Source: an uncultured Alistipes sp. (lineage in GTDB: Bacteria; Bacteroidota; Bacteroidia; Bacteroidales; Rikenellaceae). Taken from it: a stretch of 40,913 bases of DNA. Positions 1-9,450 of the stretch are shown here, one piece after another. Within the stretch, counting starts at the first letter, position 1; every line of letters starts with the position of its first letter. The position numbers and the translations under genes were made by a program. The notes beneath the pieces are model-generated. The model made no database searches. It was not told where the DNA came from and saw nothing but the letters and a program-made list of their open reading frames with translations. The stretch is taken from assembly GCA_944321185.1 (NCBI GenBank), contig CALUKH010000018.1, positions 1-40,913 of the forward strand, written 5' to 3'.

Positions 1-1124
1 TTGCTGCCGTGCGGGATGCTGCCCACGGAGTGCATCAGCAGGAAGCCTCCGTTCTCACCCACCGGAGCCCGGTAGGCCGGCGACGAAAGCGACTCGATCA
101 TCCGGTCGGCCTTCTGCTTGTAGAGGTCGTTGCCCGTGCAGGTGAACATCTCGTAGAAGGCCGAAGCCAGAATGGCGGCCGTCGAGACGTCACGCGGTTC
201 GTTGGGGATGTTCGGAGCATCGAAATCCCAGTAGGGAACCAGATCCTCGGGCATGTTCTTGTCGTTGAGCACGAACGAGGCCACCTTTTCCGCATGGTCC
301 AGATAGCGTTTGTCGCCCGTATAGCGGTAGCAGGTCGTATATCCGTAGACGGCCCACGCCTGACCGCGGGCCCAGGCCGAGGAGTCGGCATAGCCCTGCG
401 CCGTGCAGCGTCCCCGCACGTGACCGTCCTCAAGGTCGTAGTCCACCACGTGGTAGCAGCTGTAGTCGTCGCGGAAATGCTCCTTCATCGTCCGGTCGGC
501 GTGACGGACCGCTATATTATAAAAGGTACTGTCGCCCGAGAACTCCGTCGCCTTGAACAACAGTTCGAGGTTCATCATGTTGTCGATGATCACCGGGCAC
601 TGCCAGCCGCGCTCACTCTGCCAGCCGCGGTCGGTATTCCAGGACTGAATGACGCCCGGCACCTCGCGGAATCGCGTCGACAGCGACCGCGCCGTCTGCA
701 CGATCACCTCCTTGTATCCGGGAATGTTCTTCAGCCGCAAGCCGTTCCCGTAGCTGTCGTAGATCATGAATCCCACGTCGTGATGCCACTTCAGATACTG
801 GATCGAGTCGAGGATCTCGGTATGCCGGCGGGCACGGTCGGCCCACGTCTCGTCGCCCGTCAGTTCATACATGTACCAGAGCGAACCGGCGAAGAAGCCG
901 CTCACCCAGTCGTCGGTGGGCACGTAGTCGATGCGGCCGTTCTTGTAGGTCGAGGGGATGCGGATCACGCCGCCCGTCTCGCTCGAATCGGCCAGCATGG
1001 CGAGCTGCTGCCGGGCGACAGCCACATTTTCGTCGATGATCGAGGTCGTCTTCGGAGCCTGCGTGCAGGCGATGGCGCCTCCGGCAAAAAGCACGGCTAT
1101 CGCGCATTTTGAGATTACAGTCAT
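1..1124 (-). CDS. GH88 unsaturated glucuronyl hydrolase, lipoprotein, 3' end cut by window edge
   Basis: An open frame runs leftward from an ATG at 1124 and leaves the window, giving 374 residues. A hydrophobic leader ends in a probable lipobox (GAIAC, Cys20). GH88 enzymes remove the 4,5-unsaturated uronic acid that polysaccharide lyases leave at the non-reducing end. Family signatures are visible: WHHDVGFM with Asp116 and DNMMNLELL with Asp181, matching the two essential Asp of the Bacillus enzyme (Asp88 and Asp149), plus ARGQAWAVYG near 252-261. The last visible residues, HSVGSIPHGS, are a family signature near the C-terminus, so perhaps 20-30 residues are missing. It is divergent from a PL8 lyase whose products would be its substrates, which favours chondroitin or hyaluronan disaccharides over rhamnogalacturonan. 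Family call is secure; the exact substrate is inferred. Confidence 0.9.
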   Translation of the reverse strand, partial: MTVISKCAIAVLFAGGAIACTQAPKTTSIIDENVAVARQQLAMLADSSETGGVIRIPSTYKNGRIDYVPTDDWVSGFFAGSLWYMYELTGDETWADRARRHTEILDSIQYLKWHHDVGFMIYDSYGNGLRLKNIPGYKEVIVQTARSLSTRFREVPGVIQSWNTDRGWQSERGWQCPVIIDNMMNLELLFKATEFSGDSTFYNIAVRHADRTMKEHFRDDYSCYHVVDYDLEDGHVRGRCTAQGYADSSAWARGQAWAVYGYTTCYRYTGDKRYLDHAEKVASFVLNDKNMPEDLVPYWDFDAPNIPNEPRDVSTAAILASAFYEMFTCTGNDLYKQKADRMIESLSSPAYRAPVGENGGFLLMHSVGSIPHGS

Positions 1125-1225
1125 AAATTCGAATTTGGTAGTTAAATTACATATATGTATGGGAGCAAAGTTTTACGATCGCCTCCATTAATTATTTTTT
1201 CACAAACCCAACCATTCTTTCTGCA

Positions 1226-1233
1226 CAAAGATA
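1226..1233 (-). promoter_or_regulatory. Possible -7 box for the GH88 gene
   Basis: Read on the minus strand this is TATCTTTG, a match to the Bacteroidota -7 consensus TAnnTTTG, about 100 bases before the GH88 ATG. No TTTG is seen at the expected -33 distance, so activator-dependent use or chance are both possible. The leader between it and the gene contains a 10-bp perfect palindrome, ACATATATGT, at 1149-1158. Confidence 0.35.
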
Positions 1234-1313
1234 AAATAAATTCCAGAAATCCCCTATTTTTTAACATTTTTTTCCATTCCTTCGTATTTTTTTAGCATTT
1301 TGTCGCTTTCAAA

Positions 1314-1345
1314 TTTGGGCAGTCCGAATTCTTTCGTTATTTTTG
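1314..1345 (+). promoter_or_regulatory. Bacteroidota-type promoter for the PL8-susCD operon
   Basis: TTTG at 1314-1317 and TATTTTTG at 1338-1345 are separated by 20 bases, fitting the primary sigma consensus TTTG-N19-21-TAnnTTTG. The surrounding sequence is T-rich. Transcription would start near 1350, leaving a leader of roughly 10 bases before the ATG at 1361. This also argues against the upstream in-frame TTG at 1343, which lies inside the -7 box. Confidence 0.6.
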
Positions 1346-1360
1346 AACAAATTGAATGAC

Positions 1361-4312
1361 ATGAAAAAAATCTTAACATACGGATTTTCAGCCGTTTTAG
1401 GACTTTTAGCGACATTCGGAAGCCTTTCCGTACAAGCCGCCATCGATGCAAAAATCAATTTCGAAGACGGTCTTCCCAAGGCTTTCGTCGCCGGCGAGAA
1501 CAGCCAGATCGAGATCAGCCCCAAACACTTCAAGGACGGACAGCAATCGATGCGCTGGAGCTGGTCGGCTCCCTCGACCCTGCAGTACAACGATTTCGGG
1601 CAGCTCATGCGTTCGTTCCGCGTCAAGCAGGCCGGCGTCATGCTCTGGATCTACAACCCCCGGGCCATCGACGGCGATCTGCACTTCGCCTTCGAAACTC
1701 CGACGGGTGAAACGCCCTATTACTTTGATTTCCACCTGGATTTCACGGGATGGCGCGCCTGCTGGATCAAGTACAACGACATGCCCGGCGACCATGCCTC
1801 GCAACAGATCTCGCGGCTGGTGATCTCCACTCCTCAGGGGGTCGCGAGCGGCGAACTCTTCATCGACCGCCTGACCTTCGCCGAAACCCGCCTCCACGAC
1901 CAGATCACCCCCGATCAGCAGATCCCCAACAACAACTGCAACCTCAAGCGTTCGCTGTGGCACTGGGCCCGCCTCTGGGAGTGGGAGCAGTACGAATACG
2001 ACGAACCGCTGCAGGAGCCGACCCCCGAACAGAAAAAGGAGCTCGATCTGGTGAAGTCGCGTATCAACTCCATCGTCGAGGCCAACATGTCGAGCGGCAA
2101 CTACATCAACGGCACGATCATCCCGCGGGCGCTGAAGACCTTCGCGGCCGCCAAGATCCACCGCACCGATGACGGCGGCATCATCGGCGCTCCGCTGCTT
2201 TCGAACGACGAGTGCAACCGTCCGAAGGGCGAACTGCGCCTCGACGACATCGAAAACATGCTCAACGCCTTCGCCCTGAACAGCTACGTCAACGGCGATC
2301 CGAAATACGACGACGACTTCTTCCTGGTCATGGACCACGCCATCGACCAGGGCTTCGCCTTCGGCCACGGAAACGGCACCAACCACCACTACGGATACAA
2401 CGTCCGCAAGATCTACGACGCCATGTGGCTCATGCGCGACAAGATCGCCCAGCGCGGCAAAACCGACGAATACGTCCGCGTGCTGGCCTACTGGAGCAGC
2501 CTCTCCGAAACGCGCAAACCCTATGTCTACGGGCGTGACGAACTGCTCGACTCGTGGCATACGCTGCTCATGCCCAAGCTCATCAGTGCCCTGATGCTCC
2601 CCACCGAGGCCGAACAGCTGCGTGCCATGAAGGGCCTTTCGCGCTGGATGTCGGGCAGTCTGGACTTCACCCCCGGCACCATCGGCGGCATCAAGGTCGA
2701 CGGTACGACCTTCCACCACGGCGGCCTCTATCCCGCCTACTCGACCGGCGCCTTCGCCTCGGTCGGCTACTTCTGCAAGGCCGTGCGCGGCACCGAGTTC
2801 AACCTCACGGAAAAGGCCCGCAAGTGCTTCAAGCTGGCCCTGATGACCATGGCCAACTACACCAATCTGCGCGACTGGGGCCTCGGCATCGCCGGCCGTC
2901 ACCCGCTGAACAAGAACAACCGCATCCCCGATGCCGACGTCAACGCCTTCGGCTACCTGGCCGCCCTGGGCGACCTGACCGGCAGCGGAAAGGCCGTCGA
3001 TCCCGAACTGGCCGGCGCCTTCCTGCGGCTGAAAGGCACGGACAAGGAGATGAACAGTCTCTTCAAGAAGGAGGGCATCGATGTCGGACCGACGCCGTCG
3101 GGCTTCTTCGTCTACAACTACGGTGCGCTGGGCATCCACCGCCGCGGCGACTGGATGGTCACCCTCAAGGCTTTCAACAGCGATGTCTGGGGATCGGAGA
3201 TCTACACCCGCGACAACCGTTACGGCCGCTACCAGAGCTACGGCACCACGCCGATCATCGGCTCGGGCAACCCCGTCACGGCCGCCGAAAGCGGCTTCGT
3301 ACAGGCCGGTTGGGACTGGAACCGCGCCCCCGGCGCCACGACCATCCACCTGCCGTGGGCCGAACTGAACAACCCGCTGCCCGGTACGCTCATGGAGCGT
3401 AACCCGGAACGCTTCTCGGGCGCCTCGTCGCTCGAAGGTCAGAACGGCATTCTGGCCCTGCACTTCATCGAGGGCAACCGCAAGAACTTCACCCCCGGCG
3501 CCACGGCCTACAAGACCGTCTTCTGCTTCGACAACCGGCTGGTCTTCCTCGGCAGCGGCATCGACAACAACAACACGACCTACCCCACCGAAACCACCCT
3601 CTTCCAGCTCAATCTGGAGGATCGCGGCGAGGAGATCGAGGTCGACGGCCAATTCTACGACACCTTCCCGCTCCAGCTCTCGAAGAGCGGCCAGCGCCTG
3701 ACACTCTCCGATACGAAGGGCAACTACTACGTGGTGAAGGATGTCGCCGCACTGAACGTCACCAAGCAGGAGCAGTCGTCACCCAACGACAAGACCCACG
3801 CCATGCAGACAGGCAACTTCGCCACCGCCTGGATCGACCACGGCCGTGCCCCGAAACAGGCCGGATACGAATATGCGGTCTACATCCAGCCCTCGAACAA
3901 GGAGATCAACCGCCTGCTCAAAAAGGATGACTACGAGGTGCTGCGCAAGGACAACACCGCTCACGTGGTGAAGGATCTGCCGACGGGAATCACCGGTTAC
4001 GTCTGCTTCGGAACGTATGAGGGCGAGGGGCTGGTCCGCAAGGTGACGGCCGAAACGATCGTCATGGAGCGGCAGACCCCCGAAGGCAACGTCATCATGA
4101 GCGTCTGCACGCCCGACCTCGGACTGACCGAAAAGACCTACACCACGCGTCAGGAGAGCCAGCCCATCGAAAAGCAGGTGCTGCTCGAGGGTTCGTGGGA
4201 TCTCTCGGGACAGACCCCCGGCGTGACACTCGCGCCCGATGCGCAGGGAACCCTGCTGAAGGTGACCTGCCGCCACGGCCAACCCGTGGAGTTCCGCCTG
4301 GTCAAGAGATAA
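1361..4312 (+). CDS. Chondroitin sulfate ABC-type lyase, polysaccharide lyase family 8
   Basis: This 983-residue protein has a cleavable signal peptide (MKKILTYGFS..., cut probably after SVQA) and the layout of chondroitinase ABC: N-terminal beta-sandwich lyase domain (about 25-200), alpha/alpha-toroid catalytic domain (about 200-590) and C-terminal beta-sandwiches. It cleaves the hexosaminidic bond next to uronic acid by beta-elimination. The motif FHHGGLYPAY places His453 and Tyr460 seven residues apart, exactly as His501 and Tyr508 of the Proteus enzyme; Arg513 and Glu613 in GSEIYTRDN fit Arg560 and Glu653. Length is close to the family norm (about 1000). Start 1361 was chosen because it gives a clean signal peptide and follows the promoter. 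It leads an operon with susC 37 bases downstream. Chondroitin/dermatan sulfate is the best guess; hyaluronan is also possible. Confidence 0.9.
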   Translation: MKKILTYGFSAVLGLLATFGSLSVQAAIDAKINFEDGLPKAFVAGENSQIEISPKHFKDGQQSMRWSWSAPSTLQYNDFGQLMRSFRVKQAGVMLWIYNPRAIDGDLHFAFETPTGETPYYFDFHLDFTGWRACWIKYNDMPGDHASQQISRLVISTPQGVASGELFIDRLTFAETRLHDQITPDQQIPNNNCNLKRSLWHWARLWEWEQYEYDEPLQEPTPEQKKELDLVKSRINSIVEANMSSGNYINGTIIPRALKTFAAAKIHRTDDGGIIGAPLLSNDECNRPKGELRLDDIENMLNAFALNSYVNGDPKYDDDFFLVMDHAIDQGFAFGHGNGTNHHYGYNVRKIYDAMWLMRDKIAQRGKTDEYVRVLAYWSSLSETRKPYVYGRDELLDSWHTLLMPKLISALMLPTEAEQLRAMKGLSRWMSGSLDFTPGTIGGIKVDGTTFHHGGLYPAYSTGAFASVGYFCKAVRGTEFNLTEKARKCFKLALMTMANYTNLRDWGLGIAGRHPLNKNNRIPDADVNAFGYLAALGDLTGSGKAVDPELAGAFLRLKGTDKEMNSLFKKEGIDVGPTPSGFFVYNYGALGIHRRGDWMVTLKAFNSDVWGSEIYTRDNRYGRYQSYGTTPIIGSGNPVTAAESGFVQAGWDWNRAPGATTIHLPWAELNNPLPGTLMERNPERFSGASSLEGQNGILALHFIEGNRKNFTPGATAYKTVFCFDNRLVFLGSGIDNNNTTYPTETTLFQLNLEDRGEEIEVDGQFYDTFPLQLSKSGQRLTLSDTKGNYYVVKDVAALNVTKQEQSSPNDKTHAMQTGNFATAWIDHGRAPKQAGYEYAVYIQPSNKEINRLLKKDDYEVLRKDNTAHVVKDLPTGITGYVCFGTYEGEGLVRKVTAETIVMERQTPEGNVIMSVCTPDLGLTEKTYTTRQESQPIEKQVLLEGSWDLSGQTPGVTLAPDAQGTLLKVTCRHGQPVEFRLVKR

Positions 4313-4349
4313 AACCTCCCATTTATACCATAATCTACCATCCCTTTTT

Positions 4350-7300
4350 ATGAAAAAAACACTGCAACGAATGGCCGCGGCATGGTTGCTGACCGTGTCG
4401 GTCCTGTTCAGCGGAGAGGCTTTCGCTCAGAACACCGTCGTCGGACGCGTGGTCGATACGAACAACGCCCCGTTGATCGGTGTCAACGTCGTGGTCAAGG
4501 GCACCACCACCGGTACCACAACCGGCGTCGACGGCAACTACTCGATCAAAGTCGCCGAAAACCAGACGCTGGTCTTCTCCTACCTGGGCTACACGACCGT
4601 CGAGGAGCTCGTCGGCAAACGGACGGCCATCAACGTCAAGATGAACGAAGAGGCCACGCAGCTGGGCGCCGTCGAGATCGTCAACATCGGTTACGGCACC
4701 ACGACGCGTCGCGACCTGACGGGTTCGGTCGCCAAGGCCGATCTGGGAACCATGATGAAGGCCAACGTCACGAGCTTCGACCAGGCTCTGGGCGGCCGTA
4801 TCGCCGGCGTGGTCGTCACCACGAGCGACGGTTCGCTCGGCGCCGAAGCCAACATCACCATCCGCGGCAACAACTCCCTCACCCAGAGCAACGCCCCGCT
4901 CTACATCATCGACGGATTCCCGTCCGAAGGCTCGTTCGCCACGTCGATCAACCCCGCCGACATCGAATCGATCGACGTGCTGAAGGATGCCTCGGCTACG
5001 GCCATCTACGGCGCCCGCGGTGCCAACGGCGTCATCGTCATCAACACCAAACGCGGTCATGAGGGCAAACCCACCGTGAACTTCAGCGCCACCTTCTCGA
5101 TGAGCCAGATCGCCAACAAGGTCGATCTGATGGACGGCTACGAGTTCGTCCGCCTGCAGGACGAACTGGTCAGCCCCACGTCGATGGCCAGCAGCTACTA
5201 CAGCTACAGCGACGAGTACGGCCGCGAACTGACCCTCGAGGACTACCGCAACATCCCCGGCATCGACTGGCAGGATGAACTCTACCGCACGGCCTTCCAG
5301 CAGAACTACAACATCTCGCTCTCGGGCGGAAACAAGGACGGACTGCGTTACAACGTCGGCTTCTCGGCACTGGATCAGGACGGTATCATCATCCGCTCGA
5401 ACTTCCAGCGCTACCAGGGCAAGGCCAACTTCACGCTCCCGATCTCGAAGAAACTCACGCTGAACGCCAACGCCAACTTCTCGCGTACGGCCACCAACGG
5501 CGTGAACCCCACGACGGCCGAAACAACCTCCTCGTCGTCGGGCTGGCTGATGTACTCGGTGTGGGGCTACCGTCCGGTGGCGGCTCCCGGCCAGGATCTG
5601 CTCAACACGATCATCGACGAGTCGATCGACGGCACGAACGACTACCGCTTCAACCCGGTGAAGACCGCGCAGAACGAATACCGCAAAACACTGGTCGACT
5701 ACCTGAACTCCAACGTGGCACTGACGTGGAAGATCACCCCCGAACTGACCTTCAAGACCACGGGCGGATACGTGATGAACAAACGCCGCCGCGAAGAGTT
5801 CAACGGCGTCGAAACCTACACCGGCTATCCGGGTTCGCCCAGCGGCAAGGGCGTCAACGGCGCCATCTACTGGACCGATCAGACGAGCTGGTCGAACGAA
5901 AACACGCTCAACTACAAACACCGCTTCGGCCGCAACCACAACGTCGACCTGATGGCCGGCCTCTCGTTCCAGGGCCAGAACTACACCTACGACGGCGTCT
6001 CGGCCACGCAGATCACCTCCGAAGAGCTGGGCATCGCCGGAATCTACACCGGAAGCTACCAGAGCGTGCCGAGCAACTACTACGACTGGCGGATGATGTC
6101 GATGTTCCTGCGCGCGAACTACAACTTCCGCTACAAGTACTACCTCACCTTCTCGTTCCGCGCCGACGGTTCGTCGAAATTCCCCTCCGACAACCGCTGG
6201 GGATACTTCCCCTCGGTGGGCGCCTCGTGGAACTTCAACCGCGAAAACCTCTTCAAGAACTCCGACTGGCTCAACAACGGAAAACTCCGCTTCTCGTGGG
6301 GTCTCACCGGCAACAACCGTACCCAGACCCCCTACGACTTCTATACGCAGATCACCGTCACGCCGGGTTCGGGCGACTCGTTCGACTACGTCTTCAACGG
6401 CGACCGCGTGCCGGGCTACTACGTCTCGAACATGACCAACGAAAAACTCAAGTGGGAGACCACCGAACAGTGGAACGTCGGTATCGACCTGGGATTCTTC
6501 GACGACCGCCTCAAGGTGACGGCCGACTGGTACGACAAGGTGACTCACGACCTGCTGCTCTATGCGCTGCTGCCCGCCTCGAGCGGCTATGAGCAGGGCA
6601 TGCTCAACATCGGCAAGATCCGCAACCGCGGCTTCGAATTCACGCTCGAAACGGTCAACGTCAAAACGCGTCAGTTCCAGTGGTCAACGTCGTTCAACAT
6701 CGCCTTCAACCGCAACCGCATCCTGGCGCTGGTCGACAACCAGAACACACTCCAGAGTGCCGTGACCTGGGAGACGCACTTCAACTCGCAGTTCCCCTAC
6801 ATCTCGCAGGTCGGAAAACCCACCGGCATGATGTACGGCTTCATCTACGAGGGCACCTACAAGCCCGAAGATTTCGATGCGGCCGGCAACCTGCGCGACG
6901 GCATTCCGGCCTACAAGGGCAACACGATGCAGCCCGGCGACATGAAGTACCGCGACATGAACGGCGACGGCAAGATCGACGACTACGACCGTACGATCAT
7001 CGGCTGCGGCCAGCCCCTGCACACGGGCGGTTTCAGCAACAACTTCACGTGGAAGAACTTCGACCTGAACATCTTCTTCTCGTGGAGCTACGGCAACGAC
7101 CTGCTCAATGCCAACCGGCTGATCTTCGAATCGGGCTGGAAGTCGCAGACCAACCAGTTCGCCTCGTACGCCAACCGCTGGACCCCGGACAACCCGACGT
7201 CGGACATTCCGCGTTCGGCCGCCACGGGCAGCGAGGAGTATTCGTCGCGGGTGATCGAGGACGGCTCGTACCTGCGTCTGAAGAACGTCTCGCTCGGCTA

Positions 7301-7505
7301 CACGATCCCCAGCCGCCAGCTCCGCAAGGCCGGCATCAGCTCGATGCGCGTCTACGTCTCGGCCGACAACATCTGGACGCTGACCAATTACAGCGGCCCC
7401 GACCCCGAGGTATCGACCCGCAATTCGGTGCTGACCCCCGGCTTCGACTGGTCGGCCTACCCCCGTGCCTACGGATTCACGGCCGGTGTAAACATCACGT
7501 TCTAA
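4350..7505 (+). CDS. SusC-like TonB-dependent outer-membrane transporter (PUL 1)
   Basis: This 1051-residue protein imports oligosaccharides across the outer membrane with the SusD partner encoded next. A signal peptide ends at about residue 26 (SGEAFA, then QNTVVG). A carboxypeptidase-regulatory-like beta-sandwich follows (about 28-100, with VVDTNNAPLIGVNVVVKG). The plug carries the SusC signatures NIGYGTTTRRDLTGSVA and IDVLKDASATAIYGARGANG. A 22-strand barrel fills the rest, and the protein ends in Phe, as outer-membrane barrels do. No STN signalling domain precedes the regulatory-like domain, so it probably does not signal to an anti-sigma factor. Translation is likely coupled with its neighbours: 37 bases after the lyase and 23 before the susD start. 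The glycan is inferred from the neighbouring PL8 and GH88. Confidence 0.96.
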   Translation: MKKTLQRMAAAWLLTVSVLFSGEAFAQNTVVGRVVDTNNAPLIGVNVVVKGTTTGTTTGVDGNYSIKVAENQTLVFSYLGYTTVEELVGKRTAINVKMNEEATQLGAVEIVNIGYGTTTRRDLTGSVAKADLGTMMKANVTSFDQALGGRIAGVVVTTSDGSLGAEANITIRGNNSLTQSNAPLYIIDGFPSEGSFATSINPADIESIDVLKDASATAIYGARGANGVIVINTKRGHEGKPTVNFSATFSMSQIANKVDLMDGYEFVRLQDELVSPTSMASSYYSYSDEYGRELTLEDYRNIPGIDWQDELYRTAFQQNYNISLSGGNKDGLRYNVGFSALDQDGIIIRSNFQRYQGKANFTLPISKKLTLNANANFSRTATNGVNPTTAETTSSSSGWLMYSVWGYRPVAAPGQDLLNTIIDESIDGTNDYRFNPVKTAQNEYRKTLVDYLNSNVALTWKITPELTFKTTGGYVMNKRRREEFNGVETYTGYPGSPSGKGVNGAIYWTDQTSWSNENTLNYKHRFGRNHNVDLMAGLSFQGQNYTYDGVSATQITSEELGIAGIYTGSYQSVPSNYYDWRMMSMFLRANYNFRYKYYLTFSFRADGSSKFPSDNRWGYFPSVGASWNFNRENLFKNSDWLNNGKLRFSWGLTGNNRTQTPYDFYTQITVTPGSGDSFDYVFNGDRVPGYYVSNMTNEKLKWETTEQWNVGIDLGFFDDRLKVTADWYDKVTHDLLLYALLPASSGYEQGMLNIGKIRNRGFEFTLETVNVKTRQFQWSTSFNIAFNRNRILALVDNQNTLQSAVTWETHFNSQFPYISQVGKPTGMMYGFIYEGTYKPEDFDAAGNLRDGIPAYKGNTMQPGDMKYRDMNGDGKIDDYDRTIIGCGQPLHTGGFSNNFTWKNFDLNIFFSWSYGNDLLNANRLIFESGWKSQTNQFASYANRWTPDNPTSDIPRSAATGSEEYSSRVIEDGSYLRLKNVSLGYTIPSRQLRKAGISSMRVYVSADNIWTLTNYSGPDPEVSTRNSVLTPGFDWSAYPRAYGFTAGVNITF

Positions 7506-7528
7506 CGCTCTAAATGCACGTTCACGTC

Positions 7529-9427
7529 ATGAAAATGAAACACATACACAGATTGGGGACGCTGGTGCTGCTCGGAACGGCCCTGTCGGCCTGCACGTTC
7601 CTCGACACCGACCCGCAGATCATCCCCAGCGGCGGCTACTACACCGACGAAACCCGCCTGCAGTACGGTCTGGCCGGCGTCTACGGCGCCCTGAACAGCG
7701 AAGCCCTCTACGGCAACTACTACTCGCTGCAGATCAGCAATGCCGACGACCTCTGCTACTTCAACAACTACAACAACATCGATACCCGTCCCGACCGCTA
7801 CAACCATACGGCCGGCACGTCGGTCATCTACGACACGTGGCTCAAGCTCTATCAGGGCATCAAGAACGCCAACGAATATCTCCAGGGGGTCGAGGAGGCG
7901 CAGATCGATCCCGAAGATCTCTCGACAAGTCTGGAAAGCTACGCCGCCGAAGCCCGCTTCCTGAGAGCCTACTACCACTTCCTGCTGGCGCAGGCGTGGG
8001 GCGACGTGCCCCTGCGTGCCGCGGCGGCCGACTCGCCCAATCCGAATGATGTCCAGATCGCCGCAACCCCGCAGGCAGAGGTGCTCAAATGGTGCGTCGA
8101 CGAGATCGAGGCCGTGGTCGACGATCTCGATCCGGAGGTCGAGCAGACCCCTTCGCGCGTGAGCCGCACCGTGGCCGAGGGTATTCTGGCCCGCATCTAT
8201 CTGTTCATGGCCAGCGAGACCGTCGCCGATGTGGACGGACTCTCGAAAGCCGACATGTACAAGAAGGCCGCCGAATGGGCCTACGAAGTGATCCGCTCGG
8301 GCAAGCACCAGCTCAATCCGAGCTACGAGCAGGTCTTCATCAACATGATCCAGGACAAGTACGACACGGATTATCACGAATCGATGTGGGAGGCCGAATT
8401 CCTCGGTGACCGCACCAGCGCCGACAAGTGGACCAACGGCCGCATCGGCGACCTGATCGGTCTGAAGTCGCAGTCGGGCAACACCAACTTCTCGGAATGG
8501 GCCTGCAACTACTCCTACGGATTCTACAACGGCACCTACACCCTCTGGCAGCTCTACTCGGAGACCGACCGCGTGGAGAGCGACCTGAGCCAGGCCGATG
8601 ACGAGGACAACATCCAGGGGCAGCTGGTCATCGACAAACGCCGCATCTGGAACCTCCCGGGATACAACTTCCAGGGTTACACCGGCTCGCATCCGTCGGG
8701 AGGCCGCGAAATCTCCTACAAGATCGACGGCGTGGACAAATCCGGCGTACTGTTGCAGACGCGAAGCATGTACCGCACGCCGTGGAACTACAACAACATC
8801 TTCGCCATGCGCACGATCGAGGGTCTGCAGGATGTCGAAGGCAAGTTCGACACGAACGACATGGTCTACGAACCCGACGTGATGTGCGCCATCCGCAACG
8901 CGGGCAAGTGGCGCCGCGAAACCATCTACGAACAGCAGATGTCGGCCAAAAACCTCTATACGACGATCAATTTCCCGATCCTGCGCTATTCGGACGTGCT
9001 GCTGATGTTCGCCGAGGCCGCCAACGAGTACAACGGTCCGCTGACCGATCGCGACGGACAGGCTATCGATTTCCGCACGGAGGCCAAAAACGCCCTGCTG
9101 GCCGTCCGTCAGCGCGCCGGCATCGCCACGGACGAAAACCAGTTGAACGATCAGCAGTCGTTCCGCGAACTGGTGCGCAATGAACGCGGCCGCGAACTGG
9201 CCTTCGAAGCCCTGCGCAAGTACGACCTGATCCGCTGGGGCATCTTCGTCGACCGGATGCATCAGGCCGGCACCAACATCCCGGCCGAAAACAAGTACCG
9301 CAACGTCACCTATACGAATTACGCCGCCTCGACCTATGCCAACGTCGGCGCCCGGCACATCTATCTGCCGATCCCGACCAAGGAGCTGGCCGTCAATCAC
9401 GCCCTCACCCAGAATCCCTTATGGTAA
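7529..9427 (+). CDS. SusD/RagB-like surface glycan-binding lipoprotein (PUL 1)
   Basis: This 632-residue lipoprotein has a leader ending in LSAC, with Cys22 the lipid-bearing residue, followed by TFLDTDP, typical of SusD N-termini. SusD proteins form the lid of the SusC barrel and hold the glycan at the cell surface. Family signatures include YYTDETRLQYGLAGVYGAL near the N-terminus, RFLRAYYHFLLAQAWGDVPL, RYSDVLLMFAEAANEY and the late helix ERGRELAFEALRKYDLIRWG. A second in-frame ATG lies at 7514, but 7529 (MKMKHIHR) gives the cleaner lipoprotein signal. The gene immediately follows susC; its stop overlaps an alternative ATG of the next gene. Confidence 0.95.
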   Translation: MKMKHIHRLGTLVLLGTALSACTFLDTDPQIIPSGGYYTDETRLQYGLAGVYGALNSEALYGNYYSLQISNADDLCYFNNYNNIDTRPDRYNHTAGTSVIYDTWLKLYQGIKNANEYLQGVEEAQIDPEDLSTSLESYAAEARFLRAYYHFLLAQAWGDVPLRAAAADSPNPNDVQIAATPQAEVLKWCVDEIEAVVDDLDPEVEQTPSRVSRTVAEGILARIYLFMASETVADVDGLSKADMYKKAAEWAYEVIRSGKHQLNPSYEQVFINMIQDKYDTDYHESMWEAEFLGDRTSADKWTNGRIGDLIGLKSQSGNTNFSEWACNYSYGFYNGTYTLWQLYSETDRVESDLSQADDEDNIQGQLVIDKRRIWNLPGYNFQGYTGSHPSGGREISYKIDGVDKSGVLLQTRSMYRTPWNYNNIFAMRTIEGLQDVEGKFDTNDMVYEPDVMCAIRNAGKWRRETIYEQQMSAKNLYTTINFPILRYSDVLLMFAEAANEYNGPLTDRDGQAIDFRTEAKNALLAVRQRAGIATDENQLNDQQSFRELVRNERGRELAFEALRKYDLIRWGIFVDRMHQAGTNIPAENKYRNVTYTNYAASTYANVGARHIYLPIPTKELAVNHALTQNPLW

Positions 9428-9450
9428 AACGCACCTCAACAGCGCATACG

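Noticed and set aside
1343-1360. TTG start for the PL8 lyase at 1343
   Set aside because: It falls inside the -7 box and would add six residues before a good signal peptide; the ATG at 1361 is better.
4335-6548. A 737-codon minus-strand frame inside susC of PUL 1
   Set aside because: Antisense shadow of a textbook SusC transporter; the composition is typical of reverse-strand readings.
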